Shown piece by piece: positions 35,609-45,163 of a stretch of 64,000 bases of DNA (its first letter is position 1; the number at the start of each line of letters is the position of its first letter). Location of the stretch: positions 1 to 64,000 of the forward strand of contig NZ_FZPD01000004.1 of NCBI RefSeq assembly GCF_900188325.1. The letters run 5' to 3'. The position numbers and the translations under genes were made by a program. The notes below the pieces were generated by a model. That model saw nothing but the letters and a program-made list of their open reading frames with translations, searched no databases and had not been told where the DNA came from. This stretch comes from Ekhidna lutea. GTDB lineage: Bacteria; Bacteroidota; Bacteroidia; Cytophagales; Cyclobacteriaceae.

Positions 35609-36877
35609 ATGGACGAGCAGTTTCTCCACTATATCTGGAAATATCAAAAATTTGATTCGAGTGATCTTCTACTCACAGACGGTCAATCTCTAAAAGTATT
35701 TAATCCTGGTAATCACAATCATGATTCCGGGCCGGATTTTGAAGAGGCAAGGATTAAAATTGATGAATTGGAATGGGCCGGACAGATAGAAATACATATC
35801 AATTCATCAGATTGGTATCATCACAATCATCAAAATGATCCTGCATACGAAAATGTTGTACTGCATGTCGTCTGGAATGAAGATAAGACTGTTGAAGTAG
35901 GTGGATCTCCCCTGCCAACACTTGAGCTTAAAGATTTAGTAAGCCACCAGCTACTGGAAAGATATCAGAACCATATTCAAGCTCCGACTGAAATCTTATG
36001 TCAGAATCAGCTCTCCAAGATATCTTCACTAACAATCCGGAGTATGATGGATCGTGTCCTTGTAGAGCGACTTGAAGAAAAGGCGAGTCGAATACTGGAT
36101 GATCTGTCGAAAAACAAGAATGATTGGGAAGAGTCCACCTATAGGGCGCTGGCTTCCAATTTTGGATTTTCTACTAATAAGGAAGCATTTATACGCCTAA
36201 CTCAGATTTTGCCCTTTGCTAAGCTCAAAAAAGTCTTGCAAAGTGAGAAACAAACTGAATCCTTGATCTTCGGACAGGCTGGCTTTCTTGAAAAAGGCTC
36301 TGACCCATATGAGACTGAATTAAAAAAGGAATTTGATTTCCTTCGAAAGAAATTTCAGCTTCAGGAACCAATGATCAGTGTACAATGGAAGTTTGGAAAA
36401 CTTAGACCTGCCAATTTCCCTACGGTTAGGTTATCGCAGTTTGCTTCCCTCCTTACTCACCAACCTCAATTATTCTCCATCCTTACTCAAACAAAGAATA
36501 TAAAAGAGTTAAAAAAAGCGTTAATTACACCGATGAGCAGCTATTGGCAGGGTCATTATGATTTCGGTAAGCCTAGAACCAGGATATCAAAAACCATCGG
36601 AAACAGTTCCTTTGAAAATATACTGATAAACACCATTGCTCCTCTTTTGGCAGCCTATGCTCGCTATACTGATGATCAGTTGTTCATGGATCGAGCGATC
36701 GAACTTTTAGAATCTGTTGTGGGGGAAAGTAACCGGATCACTAAAAAATGGAATGATCCAAATATGCAGATTCATACGGCTTTTGATTCCCAGGCATTGA
36801 TTCATTTATTCAAAAACTACTGTCAAAAAAGGAAATGCCTTCAATGCAACATTGGAGTTGACCTACTCAATAAATGA
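35609..36877 (+). CDS. DUF2851 family protein
   Basis: 422 residues, cytosolic. It opens LHYIWKYQKFDSSDLLLTDGQSL and has GNHNHDSGPDFEEARIKID, then IEIHINSSDWYHHNHQNDPAYENVVLHVVW, the diagnostic His/Asp-rich block of DUF2851. The C-terminus carries paired cysteines (CQKRKCLQC). The family is widespread in Bacteroidota and of unknown function; the acidic/His block suggests a metal-dependent nuclease-like site, which is inference only. Its stop overlaps the next start (ATGATAA). Confidence 0.9.
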   Translation: MDEQFLHYIWKYQKFDSSDLLLTDGQSLKVFNPGNHNHDSGPDFEEARIKIDELEWAGQIEIHINSSDWYHHNHQNDPAYENVVLHVVWNEDKTVEVGGSPLPTLELKDLVSHQLLERYQNHIQAPTEILCQNQLSKISSLTIRSMMDRVLVERLEEKASRILDDLSKNKNDWEESTYRALASNFGFSTNKEAFIRLTQILPFAKLKKVLQSEKQTESLIFGQAGFLEKGSDPYETELKKEFDFLRKKFQLQEPMISVQWKFGKLRPANFPTVRLSQFASLLTHQPQLFSILTQTKNIKELKKALITPMSSYWQGHYDFGKPRTRISKTIGNSSFENILINTIAPLLAAYARYTDDQLFMDRAIELLESVVGESNRITKKWNDPNMQIHTAFDSQALIHLFKNYCQKRKCLQCNIGVDLLNK

Positions 36878-38046
36878 TAACCTGGATCATTCATATCATC
36901 ATTATTAGCTCACTAGCTTTCCTGGTTTTTCGAAAACTAAAAACCAGCCTCCCTACCTGGATGTTTTGGATTGGACTTGTTATGAAGATTTCTGCCGGAT
37001 TTGTACTTGGCTGGATTTTCTATGAATACTATGGAGAAGGTGATACTATTTCATTTTTCGAGATGGCTAAATCATTTGATGATTTCGCTACTGAAGAACC
37101 TAGAACGCAATTCTTCATCCGTATCCTCACTCTATTGGTGTACTTGTCAGGAGGCTCCTATTGGATCACCTCCGCCTGGCTTTCATTTATCAGCTTTACT
37201 GCTGCATGGTATGCTACATCACAATTTTCTAAGGCTTTTCCTTCCATCAAAGTATTAACTGCCAGCTGTTTCCTAATCATCCCTTCAATCGTATTCTGGT
37301 CCTCAGGTATTCTGAAAGACACCCTGGCATTTGCAGCAATGATGGTGCTTATTGCCGCAATTTTAAAATGGTATAAGCGCATAAATATTACAGTCTATGA
37401 TTTCATCATAGCTGTGATTAGTGGATATCTATTGTTCCACCTCAAGCACTACCTGATTATCACTTGTCTGATATTTGGAGGGCTGCTTGTTTCGGTATCT
37501 TTAATTAAAAAGGTCAAATCAAGATGGAAATGGATAATTGCTGCAATGGTATTGGCCCTCTCTTTGATTTCCACCCAGTTTGTGCACCCATATTTAAAAG
37601 TGGAGAAGCTTTCGTGGACAATTTATGAAACAAATAGAACGATTCTGGAGAAATCAGATTTGGAAGGTCAATTAGATATAGAAATTAAAGATGCATCCAT
37701 ATTAGCTGTGATCAAAGAAGTTCCTAAAGCTTTACATGCCGGGCTTTTCCGACCAAGTATTTATGACAAAACACCTATCTGGGGATGGCTTCATCGTATT
37801 GAGAATTTCATATTAACAATTCTCATTATCATGTCAGTATCTCTTTATTTCAAAAGAAATCCACCGGTTGATACTCCTCTTTTCGTATCCGCTTTGTGTT
37901 GCATACTATTATTGGCAATTATGCTTCCATTAGCCACACCTAATTTTGGCACACTGGTTCGTTATAAGAATGCGTATATGCCCTATCTCTTCTTAATCTG
38001 CAGCATACTTCCATATCACTATCTATCTTCGAAAACGAAAGAATAA
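36874..38046 (+). CDS. Polytopic membrane protein, glycan polymerase-like
   Basis: 390 residues with about ten hydrophobic segments spread over the whole length. Recognisable pieces are FYEYYGEGDTISFFEM after helix 2, IPSIVFWSSGILKDTLAF in the middle, and TPNFGTLVRYKNAYMPYLFL near the end. These resemble motifs of EpsG/Wzy-like polymerases and GT-C glycosyltransferases, but no family is certain. It overlaps the DUF2851 gene by four bases and precedes a NeuD-like acyltransferase, consistent with a surface-glycan role. Confidence 0.8.
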   Translation: MITWIIHIIIISSLAFLVFRKLKTSLPTWMFWIGLVMKISAGFVLGWIFYEYYGEGDTISFFEMAKSFDDFATEEPRTQFFIRILTLLVYLSGGSYWITSAWLSFISFTAAWYATSQFSKAFPSIKVLTASCFLIIPSIVFWSSGILKDTLAFAAMMVLIAAILKWYKRINITVYDFIIAVISGYLLFHLKHYLIITCLIFGGLLVSVSLIKKVKSRWKWIIAAMVLALSLISTQFVHPYLKVEKLSWTIYETNRTILEKSDLEGQLDIEIKDASILAVIKEVPKALHAGLFRPSIYDKTPIWGWLHRIENFILTILIIMSVSLYFKRNPPVDTPLFVSALCCILLLAIMLPLATPNFGTLVRYKNAYMPYLFLICSILPYHYLSSKTKE

Positions 38047-38058
38047 TCGCTAATTTTG
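38028..38058 (+). promoter_or_regulatory. Promoter of the NeuD-like gene
   Basis: TAATTTTG at 38051-38058 is an exact TAnnTTTG element, with TTCG (one mismatch to TTTG) 19 bases upstream at 38028-38031. It lies 21 bases before the ATG at 38080. Confidence 0.65.
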
Positions 38059-38079
38059 CGCCTTCAAAACAAGAAGGAC

Positions 38080-38715
38080 ATGGAAAAACCAGTAATTATT
38101 TTTGGATCAACAGGACTGGCGAAAGCTGCGCTTGAAATCTTCAACTCCAACAATATTGTTGTATATGGATTTTTAGATGATGACGAAAAGACTCACAACA
38201 CTGAAATAAACGCTGTAACAGTACTTGGTGCAACAGACGATCATGGATTCACAAAATTGATCGGTCAAAAATGCGAAGCTTTCGTGGCAACTGATGACAA
38301 TTCTCTACGCAAAGAATATGTGGAGTACCTGAAAGAAACCAGAAAGGTAATGCCAATGAATGCGGTGCATAATGCAGCCACCATTTCAGAGTCTTTCATT
38401 ATAGGTCATGGAAATTTCGTAAATGCTGGAGCCATTCTTTCCAATGACTCCAAAATGGGCAATCACAATGTCATCAATTCAAAAGCGATCATAGAACAGG
38501 AAGTGGAAATGGGTGATTTTGTACAAATCGGCACAGGATCTATCATTAACACCAAAGTGAAAATAGAAAATGAAGTTTTTATTGGATCAGGTGTGACTGT
38601 TGTTGCAGGTGTAACTATTGGTAAGGGGGCTCGAATTGGAGCCGGCTCTGTAGTTGTTGGCGATGTAAAGAAAGGTCAGACAGTCTTTGGCAATCCGGCC
38701 GTGGAAGTGAAGTAA
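38080..38715 (+). CDS. NeuD/PglD-like sugar O/N-acyltransferase
   Basis: 211 residues from the ATG at 38080; the TTG frame to 38056 would start inside the promoter element. The N-terminal nucleotide-binding-like domain (VIIFGSTGLAKAALEIF) is followed by a left-handed beta-helix of hexapeptide repeats (about 95-205; IGHGNFVNAGAIL, GDFVQIGTGSIINTKVKI, GKGARIGAGSVVVGDVKKGQTVFGNPA). Members acetylate UDP-sugars or sialic acids with acetyl-CoA. It acts alone here, with no legionaminic or sialic acid genes nearby. Confidence 0.92.
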   Translation: MEKPVIIFGSTGLAKAALEIFNSNNIVVYGFLDDDEKTHNTEINAVTVLGATDDHGFTKLIGQKCEAFVATDDNSLRKEYVEYLKETRKVMPMNAVHNAATISESFIIGHGNFVNAGAILSNDSKMGNHNVINSKAIIEQEVEMGDFVQIGTGSIINTKVKIENEVFIGSGVTVVAGVTIGKGARIGAGSVVVGDVKKGQTVFGNPAVEVK

Positions 38716-38731
38716 TTCGTATCTTCCCAAA

Positions 38732-39346
38732 ATGAAGTCAAAACTCCTCATTGTTCTATTCGCCCTTATACTAAATAGTTGTGTGCCCGAAGGACTGATG
38801 CGAACATGGAGTACCACTGAAGATTACGACCGGAAATTCAATAACATTCTGGTGATGGGCCTCATCAACAATGTCAACCTGCGCAACGAGGTTGAAAATG
38901 AGGTGGTATTTACAGGTAGGAAATTTGATCTGCGATGCGTCAATGGAATGTCAATGTTCCCACCGGAACTTGGAAAGCCTTTCGAAGATGTAGAGCGCGC
39001 AAAGGAACGAATGCGTAAGGACGGGTTTGACGGTGTTGTTACCGTGACGCTTGTTGACATAAATGAACCGCGATATATTCCTCCTGAAACAGCTTACTCT
39101 CCATTGGTTTATTATGATCGTTTTGGAAACTATTTCTTCCGAACATACGATTTGGTATACAGACCCGGCTACTTTACCAGGAACACGAATTATTTTATAG
39201 AAACCAACTTCTATGAACTGAAGGTGGGGAAACTTGTCTGGTCGGGCAGGTCTACAATATTCCCCCCTGCTGAATTGGCAACATATCTTCCAAATTATGC
39301 AAAGGGATTATTTAAGGAACTAAAAATTGAGCGGATAATTGAGTAA
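38732..39346 (+). CDS. Hypothetical lipoprotein
   Basis: 204 residues with a lipoprotein signal (LLIVLFALILNSC). It carries FNNILVMGLINNVNLRNEVENEV and GFDGVVTVTLVDINEPRYIPPE, similar in layout to DUF4136-type outer-membrane lipoproteins. The C-terminal part (FYELKVGKLVWSGRSTIFPP) fits the same fold. Function is unknown. It lies 16 bases after the NeuD-like gene and its end touches the next frame. Confidence 0.8.
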   Translation: MKSKLLIVLFALILNSCVPEGLMRTWSTTEDYDRKFNNILVMGLINNVNLRNEVENEVVFTGRKFDLRCVNGMSMFPPELGKPFEDVERAKERMRKDGFDGVVTVTLVDINEPRYIPPETAYSPLVYYDRFGNYFFRTYDLVYRPGYFTRNTNYFIETNFYELKVGKLVWSGRSTIFPPAELATYLPNYAKGLFKELKIERIIE

Positions 39347-39362
39347 GCAAAAAGGCATCAAA

Positions 39363-39725
39363 ATGAAATGGAATACCCAGCTGATCTTACTTATCGTTGT
39401 TATATTCAGCGGGCTAGGCTCATCCTTTCTACCTGTTCAGTCCAATAAGACAAAGCTTTTAATTGAGGTCATCGACCTATCAGGTAGACCGGTAAAAGAT
39501 GCATCAATCAAAATCTACTCATCGGAGGAAGATTATAACAGCGATTCAAACATTTTAATAACGGGCAAAACGGATAAGAAGGGTAAATTCCAATACAAAG
39601 GTTTGGCAGCTAAGCCATACTTTCTGGACATAAGGAAAGACAACCTGAAAAACGCTCAACATAGTGTTAATACCGGAGCACTTTCAGTTGAAAGAACTAA
39701 CAAGTTCTTAGTTACTATCAAGTGA
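39363..39725 (+). CDS. Secreted carboxypeptidase-regulatory-like small protein
   Basis: 120 residues from the ATG at 39363, which begins a signal peptide (MKWNTQLILLIVVIFSGLGSSF); a TTG frame to 39339 overlaps the previous gene. A single Ig-like domain follows: KLLIEVIDLSGRPVKDASIKIYSSEEDY, then GKTDKKGKFQYKGLAAKPYFLDIRKDN, matching carboxypeptidase D regulatory/Cna-B modules. It is probably an extracytoplasmic structural module of unknown partner. Confidence 0.75.
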   Translation: MKWNTQLILLIVVIFSGLGSSFLPVQSNKTKLLIEVIDLSGRPVKDASIKIYSSEEDYNSDSNILITGKTDKKGKFQYKGLAAKPYFLDIRKDNLKNAQHSVNTGALSVERTNKFLVTIK

Positions 39726-39726
39726 G

Positions 39727-39758
39727 TTTGAAACCACTATTGTAATTATTTAATTTTG
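39727..39758 (+). promoter_or_regulatory. Promoter of trhO
   Basis: TTTG at 39727-39730, a 20-base spacer and TAATTTTG at 39751-39758 give the full Bacteroidota sigma-70-type consensus, 40 bases before the start codon. This is among the best promoter matches in the window. Confidence 0.8.
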
Positions 39759-39798
39759 CAGCCTATTTAACACCCTGCTGAAACAGGGCTTGGTTATT

Positions 39799-40761
39799 AT
39801 GGAAAAACACTACGTATTACTTTACTACTGCTACAGTAAGATTGAAGATCCTGAAACCTTCAGGGAAGAGCACCACAAACTTTGTTTAGATCTAAACCTC
39901 CGTGGACGCATCATTGTTGCTTCGGAAGGTTTAAACGGAACTGTGTCTGGCACGCAGGAAGCTTGTGAAAAATATATGAGCGCAGTTACCAGTGACCCTC
40001 GGTTTGCTCATACTGAATTTAAGGTAGACATCAACGATCAACCGGCTTTCGAAAAAATGCATGTTCGGGTGAAGCCTGAAATCGTACATAGTTCACTCAA
40101 GGAAATTGATCCGACAAAAAAAACCGGTGGGTACGTGGAACCTGCAGAGTTCAGAAAAATTCTCAAAGAAGAGTCTGAAGACACCATCATCCTTGATGTA
40201 CGCTCCAACTATGAGCACATGATCGGCAAGTTCAAAAATGCCATTACCCTGGATATCGATAATTTCCGGGATTTCCCTGAGAAGATAGAGGAACTCAAAA
40301 AATTCAAAGACAAGAAAATTGTCACTTACTGTACCGGTGGTATAAAATGTGAAAAAGCAAGTGCCTACCTACTGGAACAAGGATTTGAAAACGTACATCA
40401 GCTTCACGGTGGCATCATTAAATATGGCTTAGAAGCTGAGGGTGAAGATTTTGAAGGGAAGTGCTATGTGTTTGATAACCGAATTGTAAAAGATGTAAAT
40501 CAGGTTAATCCTACTATAGTATCTCGCTGTTATGTGACCAACGAGCCTTGCGATCGAATGGTTAATTGCGCCAACCCGCATTGCAATAAGCACATCCCAA
40601 TGAGCGAAAAAGGAGCAGAAATATATAAAGGCTGCTGCTCTGAAGAATGCATGAATAACCCGGACAGAAGAGAATATGATGGTACCGGCTTCTATCAAAA
40701 GAAAATGAATGGATATAATCCCTATAAAGGACTAAAACGGAAAGCTACAAAGCAAGATTGA
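39799..40761 (+). CDS. trhO: tRNA uridine-34 hydroxylase, rhodanese type
   Basis: 320 residues from the ATG at 39799 (a TTG nine bases earlier is in frame). The N-terminal acylphosphatase-like domain (FREEHHKLCLDLNLRGRIIVASEGLNGTVSG) precedes a rhodanese domain with the active loop VTYCTGGIKCEKASAYLLEQGF. The C-terminal Cys/His-rich tail (C-x-VTNEPCDRMVNCANPHC) is the usual zinc-binding extension. TrhO makes 5-hydroxyuridine at the wobble position of some tRNAs using O2. Confidence 0.95.
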   Translation: MEKHYVLLYYCYSKIEDPETFREEHHKLCLDLNLRGRIIVASEGLNGTVSGTQEACEKYMSAVTSDPRFAHTEFKVDINDQPAFEKMHVRVKPEIVHSSLKEIDPTKKTGGYVEPAEFRKILKEESEDTIILDVRSNYEHMIGKFKNAITLDIDNFRDFPEKIEELKKFKDKKIVTYCTGGIKCEKASAYLLEQGFENVHQLHGGIIKYGLEAEGEDFEGKCYVFDNRIVKDVNQVNPTIVSRCYVTNEPCDRMVNCANPHCNKHIPMSEKGAEIYKGCCSEECMNNPDRREYDGTGFYQKKMNGYNPYKGLKRKATKQD

Positions 40762-40841
40762 AGCTAAACTTTTAGTAAATTGGGTCATTGGAAAAGGTTT
40801 CCTATTTAGATTTAGGAAGCTTTAGAAATTTTGACCTAGCT

Positions 40842-41702
40842 ATGCCTCACACATTTTCAGAGACAGATCTGATTCTTAACCCTGATGGAAGTGTCTATCA
40901 CCTAAGCCTTCGTCCCAAGGATGTCTCTGATAAAATCATTGTCGTTGGTGATCCCGGCAGGGTACATAGAGTATCGCGCCATTTCGATTCCGTGGAGTTT
41001 GAGATGAATAAACGAGAGTTTATCACTCATACAGGCAAGTACGAAGGGAAGCGTATTACGGTCATTAGTTCAGGTATGGGTACTGACAATGTCGAGATTC
41101 TTATGCAGGAATTAGATGCATTATTCAACATTGACCTGGTTCATCGTGAGCCTAAACCCAGAAGAAAGAAGCTCCAAATTATTCGTATTGGCACATCCGG
41201 CACCATTAGAGATGAAATAAAAGTAGGAAGTCACCTTGCGACTGAATATGCGATCGGCATGGATCCGCTCATTCATTTTTACGATTTCAAACACAAAGGA
41301 AAAGAACGTCGCATCGTTGAAAAATTTCAGGAAGAAATAGGCATCCCCTACCTCCCCTATTGCTTTAAGGGATCAACTGCTCTATTTGAAAAGTTCAAGG
41401 ATTGCACTATAGCCGGGAATACCGTGACCTGTCCGGGCTTTTATGCTCCTCAAGGTCGTCAACTACGAGTCCCAATCCGTTTCAAAGAGATCATTGAGAA
41501 GATGCAATACTTCCATGAAGAGGATGTGTGGCTAACTAATCTGGAAATGGAAACTGCAGGCTATTATGCTTTTGGCAAGCTGATGGGACATGAAATGCTA
41601 AGCCTCAATGCGATCATGGCCAACAGAATAAAAACAGAGTTCGCTAAAGACCCTAATAAAGTGATCGATAGCCTGATCAAAAAGGTGCTGGATAGAATTT
41701 AG
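40842..41702 (+). CDS. Nucleoside phosphorylase (uridine phosphorylase-like)
   Basis: 286 residues from the ATG at 40842; an in-frame TTG at 40788 adds 18 residues. It carries the PNP/UdP signature: IIVVGDPGRVHRVSRHF, ITVISSGMGTDNVEILMQEL, RIGTSGTI, VTCPGFYAPQGRQLR and TNLEMETAGYYAFGKLMGH. The enzyme cleaves a nucleoside with phosphate into base and ribose-1-phosphate. The family in Bacteroidota is usually annotated as uridine phosphorylase-like; substrate is not fixed. Confidence 0.92.
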   Translation: MPHTFSETDLILNPDGSVYHLSLRPKDVSDKIIVVGDPGRVHRVSRHFDSVEFEMNKREFITHTGKYEGKRITVISSGMGTDNVEILMQELDALFNIDLVHREPKPRRKKLQIIRIGTSGTIRDEIKVGSHLATEYAIGMDPLIHFYDFKHKGKERRIVEKFQEEIGIPYLPYCFKGSTALFEKFKDCTIAGNTVTCPGFYAPQGRQLRVPIRFKEIIEKMQYFHEEDVWLTNLEMETAGYYAFGKLMGHEMLSLNAIMANRIKTEFAKDPNKVIDSLIKKVLDRI

Positions 41703-41796
41703 TGATTTTTTTCGTCATTCGCTTTCCTTGTTTCAAACACCAGTTTTAACGCTTCATCAACTTTTTTTGATGATCCACTTCTTATGCTAAAATTTT

Positions 41797-41837
41797 AAGT
41801 ACCAAAAAAAATGTACTTGTGCCAAAATCAAGTACAT
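41797..41837 (+). promoter_or_regulatory. Three GTACTT hexamers with a 9-bp inverted repeat upstream of the FG-GAP gene
   Basis: AAGTAC at 41797, GTACTT at 41813 and AAGTAC at 41830 are spaced about 16-17 bases centre to centre. The last two belong to a perfect 9-bp inverted repeat, ATGTACTTG and CAAGTACAT, with a 9-base spacer. It ends 30 bases before the start codon. It could be an operator or a leader hairpin. Confidence 0.5.
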
Positions 41838-41867
41838 CAATCGCTTGGTTAAACCAAATCACTTAAA

Positions 41868-44800
41868 ATGAAAGCCTTATTAAAAACTCTACTTTTTGCA
41901 TGTGCTCTGTTCACGATTATTACCGCCAATAGTCAGGATTGGGAAGAGATACAAAACGTAAATACAGATCCCATTTCATCGAATGTCATGGATGAATTCG
42001 GAGGGTCTGTAGCTATGAACTACAATGGTTCATATGCAATAGTTGGTGCTCCTAATGACAGTGAAAATGGTTATGAAGCAGGTGCAGCATACTTGTATAA
42101 GCGAAGCGGAACTGACTGGGCATTAATCACCAAGTTCGTTTCTGACGATATAGCGTCTGGCGATCACTTTGGATCATCGGTTGCCATGTACACCAACTAC
42201 ATTGTGATAGGAGCTAGCGGTGAGAACAGTAACACTGGAGCTGTATATGTATTTAACAAAGACACTAACACAGACGAAATTACTCAAATCAAAAAAGTGG
42301 TTCATACAACCATTGCCAGCAGTGATTATTTTGGTAGCACAATAGACTATGATAACCAATATTTTATCGTGGGAGCTCCTTTTGCCGGGTCATATGGGCG
42401 GGCATATGTATATCATTTATCTAGTGGAGTTTGCACCTTAAAGAAGGTATTTTACGGACCGAGTGATGCAAGCAGATTTGGGGATCGGGTTCGGATTGAA
42501 TACACTTCGTCAGGAAACTATATAGCAGGTATAGGCGATTACAATTACAAAGACCCTGGCGACTATACAAACAGTAGAGGTAGGGTACATATTTACGAAG
42601 GGACGAATACATCCTGGACAGAAAATACTGTTTTAGTTGGTCAAGTTCAAGGAGGCCGTTTCGGGTATGATTTTGATCTTACAGATAATCGATTGGCCAT
42701 TGGAGTTCCTTATGATGATAATGGAGCAAATAATGCAGGTCTAATCTACATATATCAAAGAGGGGAAAGCAATTGGACCTACTCGTACACAATGGTTGGA
42801 GATCAGAGTAATGGTAATCTTGGAAACACGCTTTCCTTTAGTCAAAGAAATAGTTCAATCTATCGACTTGCAGCCTACGAGAGAGGTCAGGATGGTCAAG
42901 GTGAAATCAGGATATATTCCAGTGCTTCCGGGACATCATTTGGCTCTTATAGAACTATCCTTGACTCTAATCCTGAAGACTATGGATTTTTCGGGAAAAG
43001 TAGTATATGCATAAAAGAAACCTATATTCTTGGAGCCAGGGACAATGCTGATATAAATGGTACAAATAGTGGAGTCGTCTATTTTGCAACAGAAACAGCT
43101 GAATATAATGATTGGGGCTCTATTGTTCAAAAACTACCAACTCCTTATACCTCTCCTTTTCGGTATGAAAGTGAATTTGGTAGCTCAATAGATATCGATG
43201 GAAATACAGCTGTTATTGGTGCTCCAAATGATTATTACGGAAGCGGGTTTGCCGAAGTTTATCAAAAAACAAATCTTGGATGGAACAAAATCGCTACCCT
43301 CACTGAAAGCTCAAATATCTATGATAACAACTTTGGATCAAGCGTGTCTATTGATGGAAATTGGATTGCAGTGGGTGCATCTGGTGGAAAAGATACGGAT
43401 CGGGTGTATATGTTCAAAAAGCCAGCGTCAGGTTGGACCGATATGACTGAAACCGCCGTTATTTCTGCAACTGATATTGTGGCAGGTGATAACTTTGGAC
43501 GATCAGTCTACTTAAAGGGCAACACATTGGTGGTTGGCTCATATAGAAATCGAAACAACAGCTTGTATACAGGTGCAGCATATGTATACACGAAATCTGA
43601 AGGAGCAGATTGGACATCCACTACTCAAACCGCAAAATTAACGGCCTCAGATGGAGCATCTAATGATTACTTTGGTTGGTCGGTCGCTACAGATGAAGGG
43701 GTTATTGTGGTGGGATCTCCTGAAAAAGATGTAACCGGAACCAGAGACGGAGGTGTTTACCTGTTCGAAAAACCAGAAACAGGTTGGATAAATGCCACCG
43801 AAACCTATACCCTATCTGCTTCAGATCAAACAAGCAATGATTATTTTGGATATGCTGTAGACTTTGACAATGACGTGATCGCAGTAGGTGCTCGAGGAAA
43901 TAACACGGTTTATGTTTTTGAAAAACCGCTCACAGGCTGGGCATCACTAACTGAAAGTGCTCGATTAAATGCATCAAGTGGGGGTTCTTATCTTGGTTAT
44001 TCAGTAGATATTGACGATGACCGAATTCTCGCTGGTGCAATTCATGATACCTACACATTCAGTAAAGCCGGCTCTGCATTTCTATTTGAAAAATCGGGGA
44101 GTAGTTGGACATCAATGACCGAAAGTGTCAAATTTAATTCTTCCAATCCCGGCCTCAATTACTACTTTGGAAATGAGGTTGCATTGGATGGTGTTCTCAT
44201 TGGTATTGGCTCCTATAATCAAGAATCTGCTGCTGGAGCAGTTTATTTTCATGAGCAATTCATCCCGCCTACAGATGTGGAATTAGTTGTAAATCCCATA
44301 GATGAAAATACAGAAATCGGAGAAATAGCTGGCTATTATAGTGGTTTTGATGATAACATGTCTGAAACACTCACTTATGCTTTTTCAGGAGAAGGTTCAA
44401 GCATCTTGTCACCAACAAACGCACTAAACATTAGCGAGTCCAGTCATGTAGAAATACCTCATGATAATGCATTTAATCTAGTAGAAAATGACTTTACTAT
44501 AGAGGGGCAAATAAAGATTGAATCCGATGTTGGATCTAAAACAATAGCAAGTAAAGGCAATGGATCGGATGGAAATTCGGTATTTATCTTTCAGGTTAGT
44601 GAAGGTAAGCTAAGTATCTACCTTGGTTCAGGCGCAACCGCTGGTTGGACAACTTCAAGCAATTCTCTTCCTCTGAATACCTGGACGCACGTTGCTGTTT
44701 CGTATCAAGCTTCTACAAAAACAATATCATTTTATGTAGATGGGGTAAAGGAGACGCTGGCACCACTTAGTCTTACTCCTAGCAGCAATAGCGATACTAA

Positions 44801-45104
44801 TTCACTTTTCATTGGACAACAAGGCTTTACGATTGATTTTCTGATTTCAACTTTCATTTTCAATCCAGATCCACTAGTGCTTGATTGGGAACTTACAACT
44901 GCCAACATACAAATATTAGATGGTGCGGATGTTATCTATGATGGAGCATTAAACGCTTCAACAAACCAAATCAAAGTGAAATCGATAGAAACGGATTATA
45001 CTGTGAAAATCATCAAAGATGGGTTTACAACTTACTCAGCTACGTTTACCCAAACAGAACTTGAAGCGTTCTTCTTAACACCGTTAATAGTTACACTTCA
45101 GTAA
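41868..45104 (+). CDS. Secreted double FG-GAP propeller protein with LamG domain
   Basis: 1078 residues after a signal peptide (1-22, ending ANSQ). I count 14 FG-GAP-like units between about residues 40 and 800 (FGGSVAMN...AIVGAPND; FGSSVAMY...VIGASGEN; FGSSIDID...VIGAPNDY; FGRSVYLK...VVGSYRNR and so on), enough for two seven-bladed integrin-like propellers. A short cadherin-like linker and a LamG/concanavalin-like domain (about 845-985; IEGQIKIESDVGSKTIASKGNG, WTHVAVSYQ) follow, then a small beta domain. No T9SS C-terminal signal is recognisable. It is probably surface-associated. Confidence 0.85.
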   Translation: MKALLKTLLFACALFTIITANSQDWEEIQNVNTDPISSNVMDEFGGSVAMNYNGSYAIVGAPNDSENGYEAGAAYLYKRSGTDWALITKFVSDDIASGDHFGSSVAMYTNYIVIGASGENSNTGAVYVFNKDTNTDEITQIKKVVHTTIASSDYFGSTIDYDNQYFIVGAPFAGSYGRAYVYHLSSGVCTLKKVFYGPSDASRFGDRVRIEYTSSGNYIAGIGDYNYKDPGDYTNSRGRVHIYEGTNTSWTENTVLVGQVQGGRFGYDFDLTDNRLAIGVPYDDNGANNAGLIYIYQRGESNWTYSYTMVGDQSNGNLGNTLSFSQRNSSIYRLAAYERGQDGQGEIRIYSSASGTSFGSYRTILDSNPEDYGFFGKSSICIKETYILGARDNADINGTNSGVVYFATETAEYNDWGSIVQKLPTPYTSPFRYESEFGSSIDIDGNTAVIGAPNDYYGSGFAEVYQKTNLGWNKIATLTESSNIYDNNFGSSVSIDGNWIAVGASGGKDTDRVYMFKKPASGWTDMTETAVISATDIVAGDNFGRSVYLKGNTLVVGSYRNRNNSLYTGAAYVYTKSEGADWTSTTQTAKLTASDGASNDYFGWSVATDEGVIVVGSPEKDVTGTRDGGVYLFEKPETGWINATETYTLSASDQTSNDYFGYAVDFDNDVIAVGARGNNTVYVFEKPLTGWASLTESARLNASSGGSYLGYSVDIDDDRILAGAIHDTYTFSKAGSAFLFEKSGSSWTSMTESVKFNSSNPGLNYYFGNEVALDGVLIGIGSYNQESAAGAVYFHEQFIPPTDVELVVNPIDENTEIGEIAGYYSGFDDNMSETLTYAFSGEGSSILSPTNALNISESSHVEIPHDNAFNLVENDFTIEGQIKIESDVGSKTIASKGNGSDGNSVFIFQVSEGKLSIYLGSGATAGWTTSSNSLPLNTWTHVAVSYQASTKTISFYVDGVKETLAPLSLTPSSNSDTNSLFIGQQGFTIDFLISTFIFNPDPLVLDWELTTANIQILDGADVIYDGALNASTNQIKVKSIETDYTVKIIKDGFTTYSATFTQTELEAFFLTPLIVTLQ

Positions 45105-45129
45105 GCATAAGATTTAAGACCAAGGGGAT

Positions 45130-45163
45130 AGCTCTTCTCTCGACTTGAGGGAGGGGCTTTTTT
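45130..45163 (+). terminator. Rho-independent terminator of the FG-GAP gene
   Basis: A 12-bp stem (AGCTCTTCTCTC / GAGGGAGGGGCT with G-U pairs), GACTT loop, then five T. It lies 26 bases after the stop and reaches the 3' end of the convergent small gene. Confidence 0.85.
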
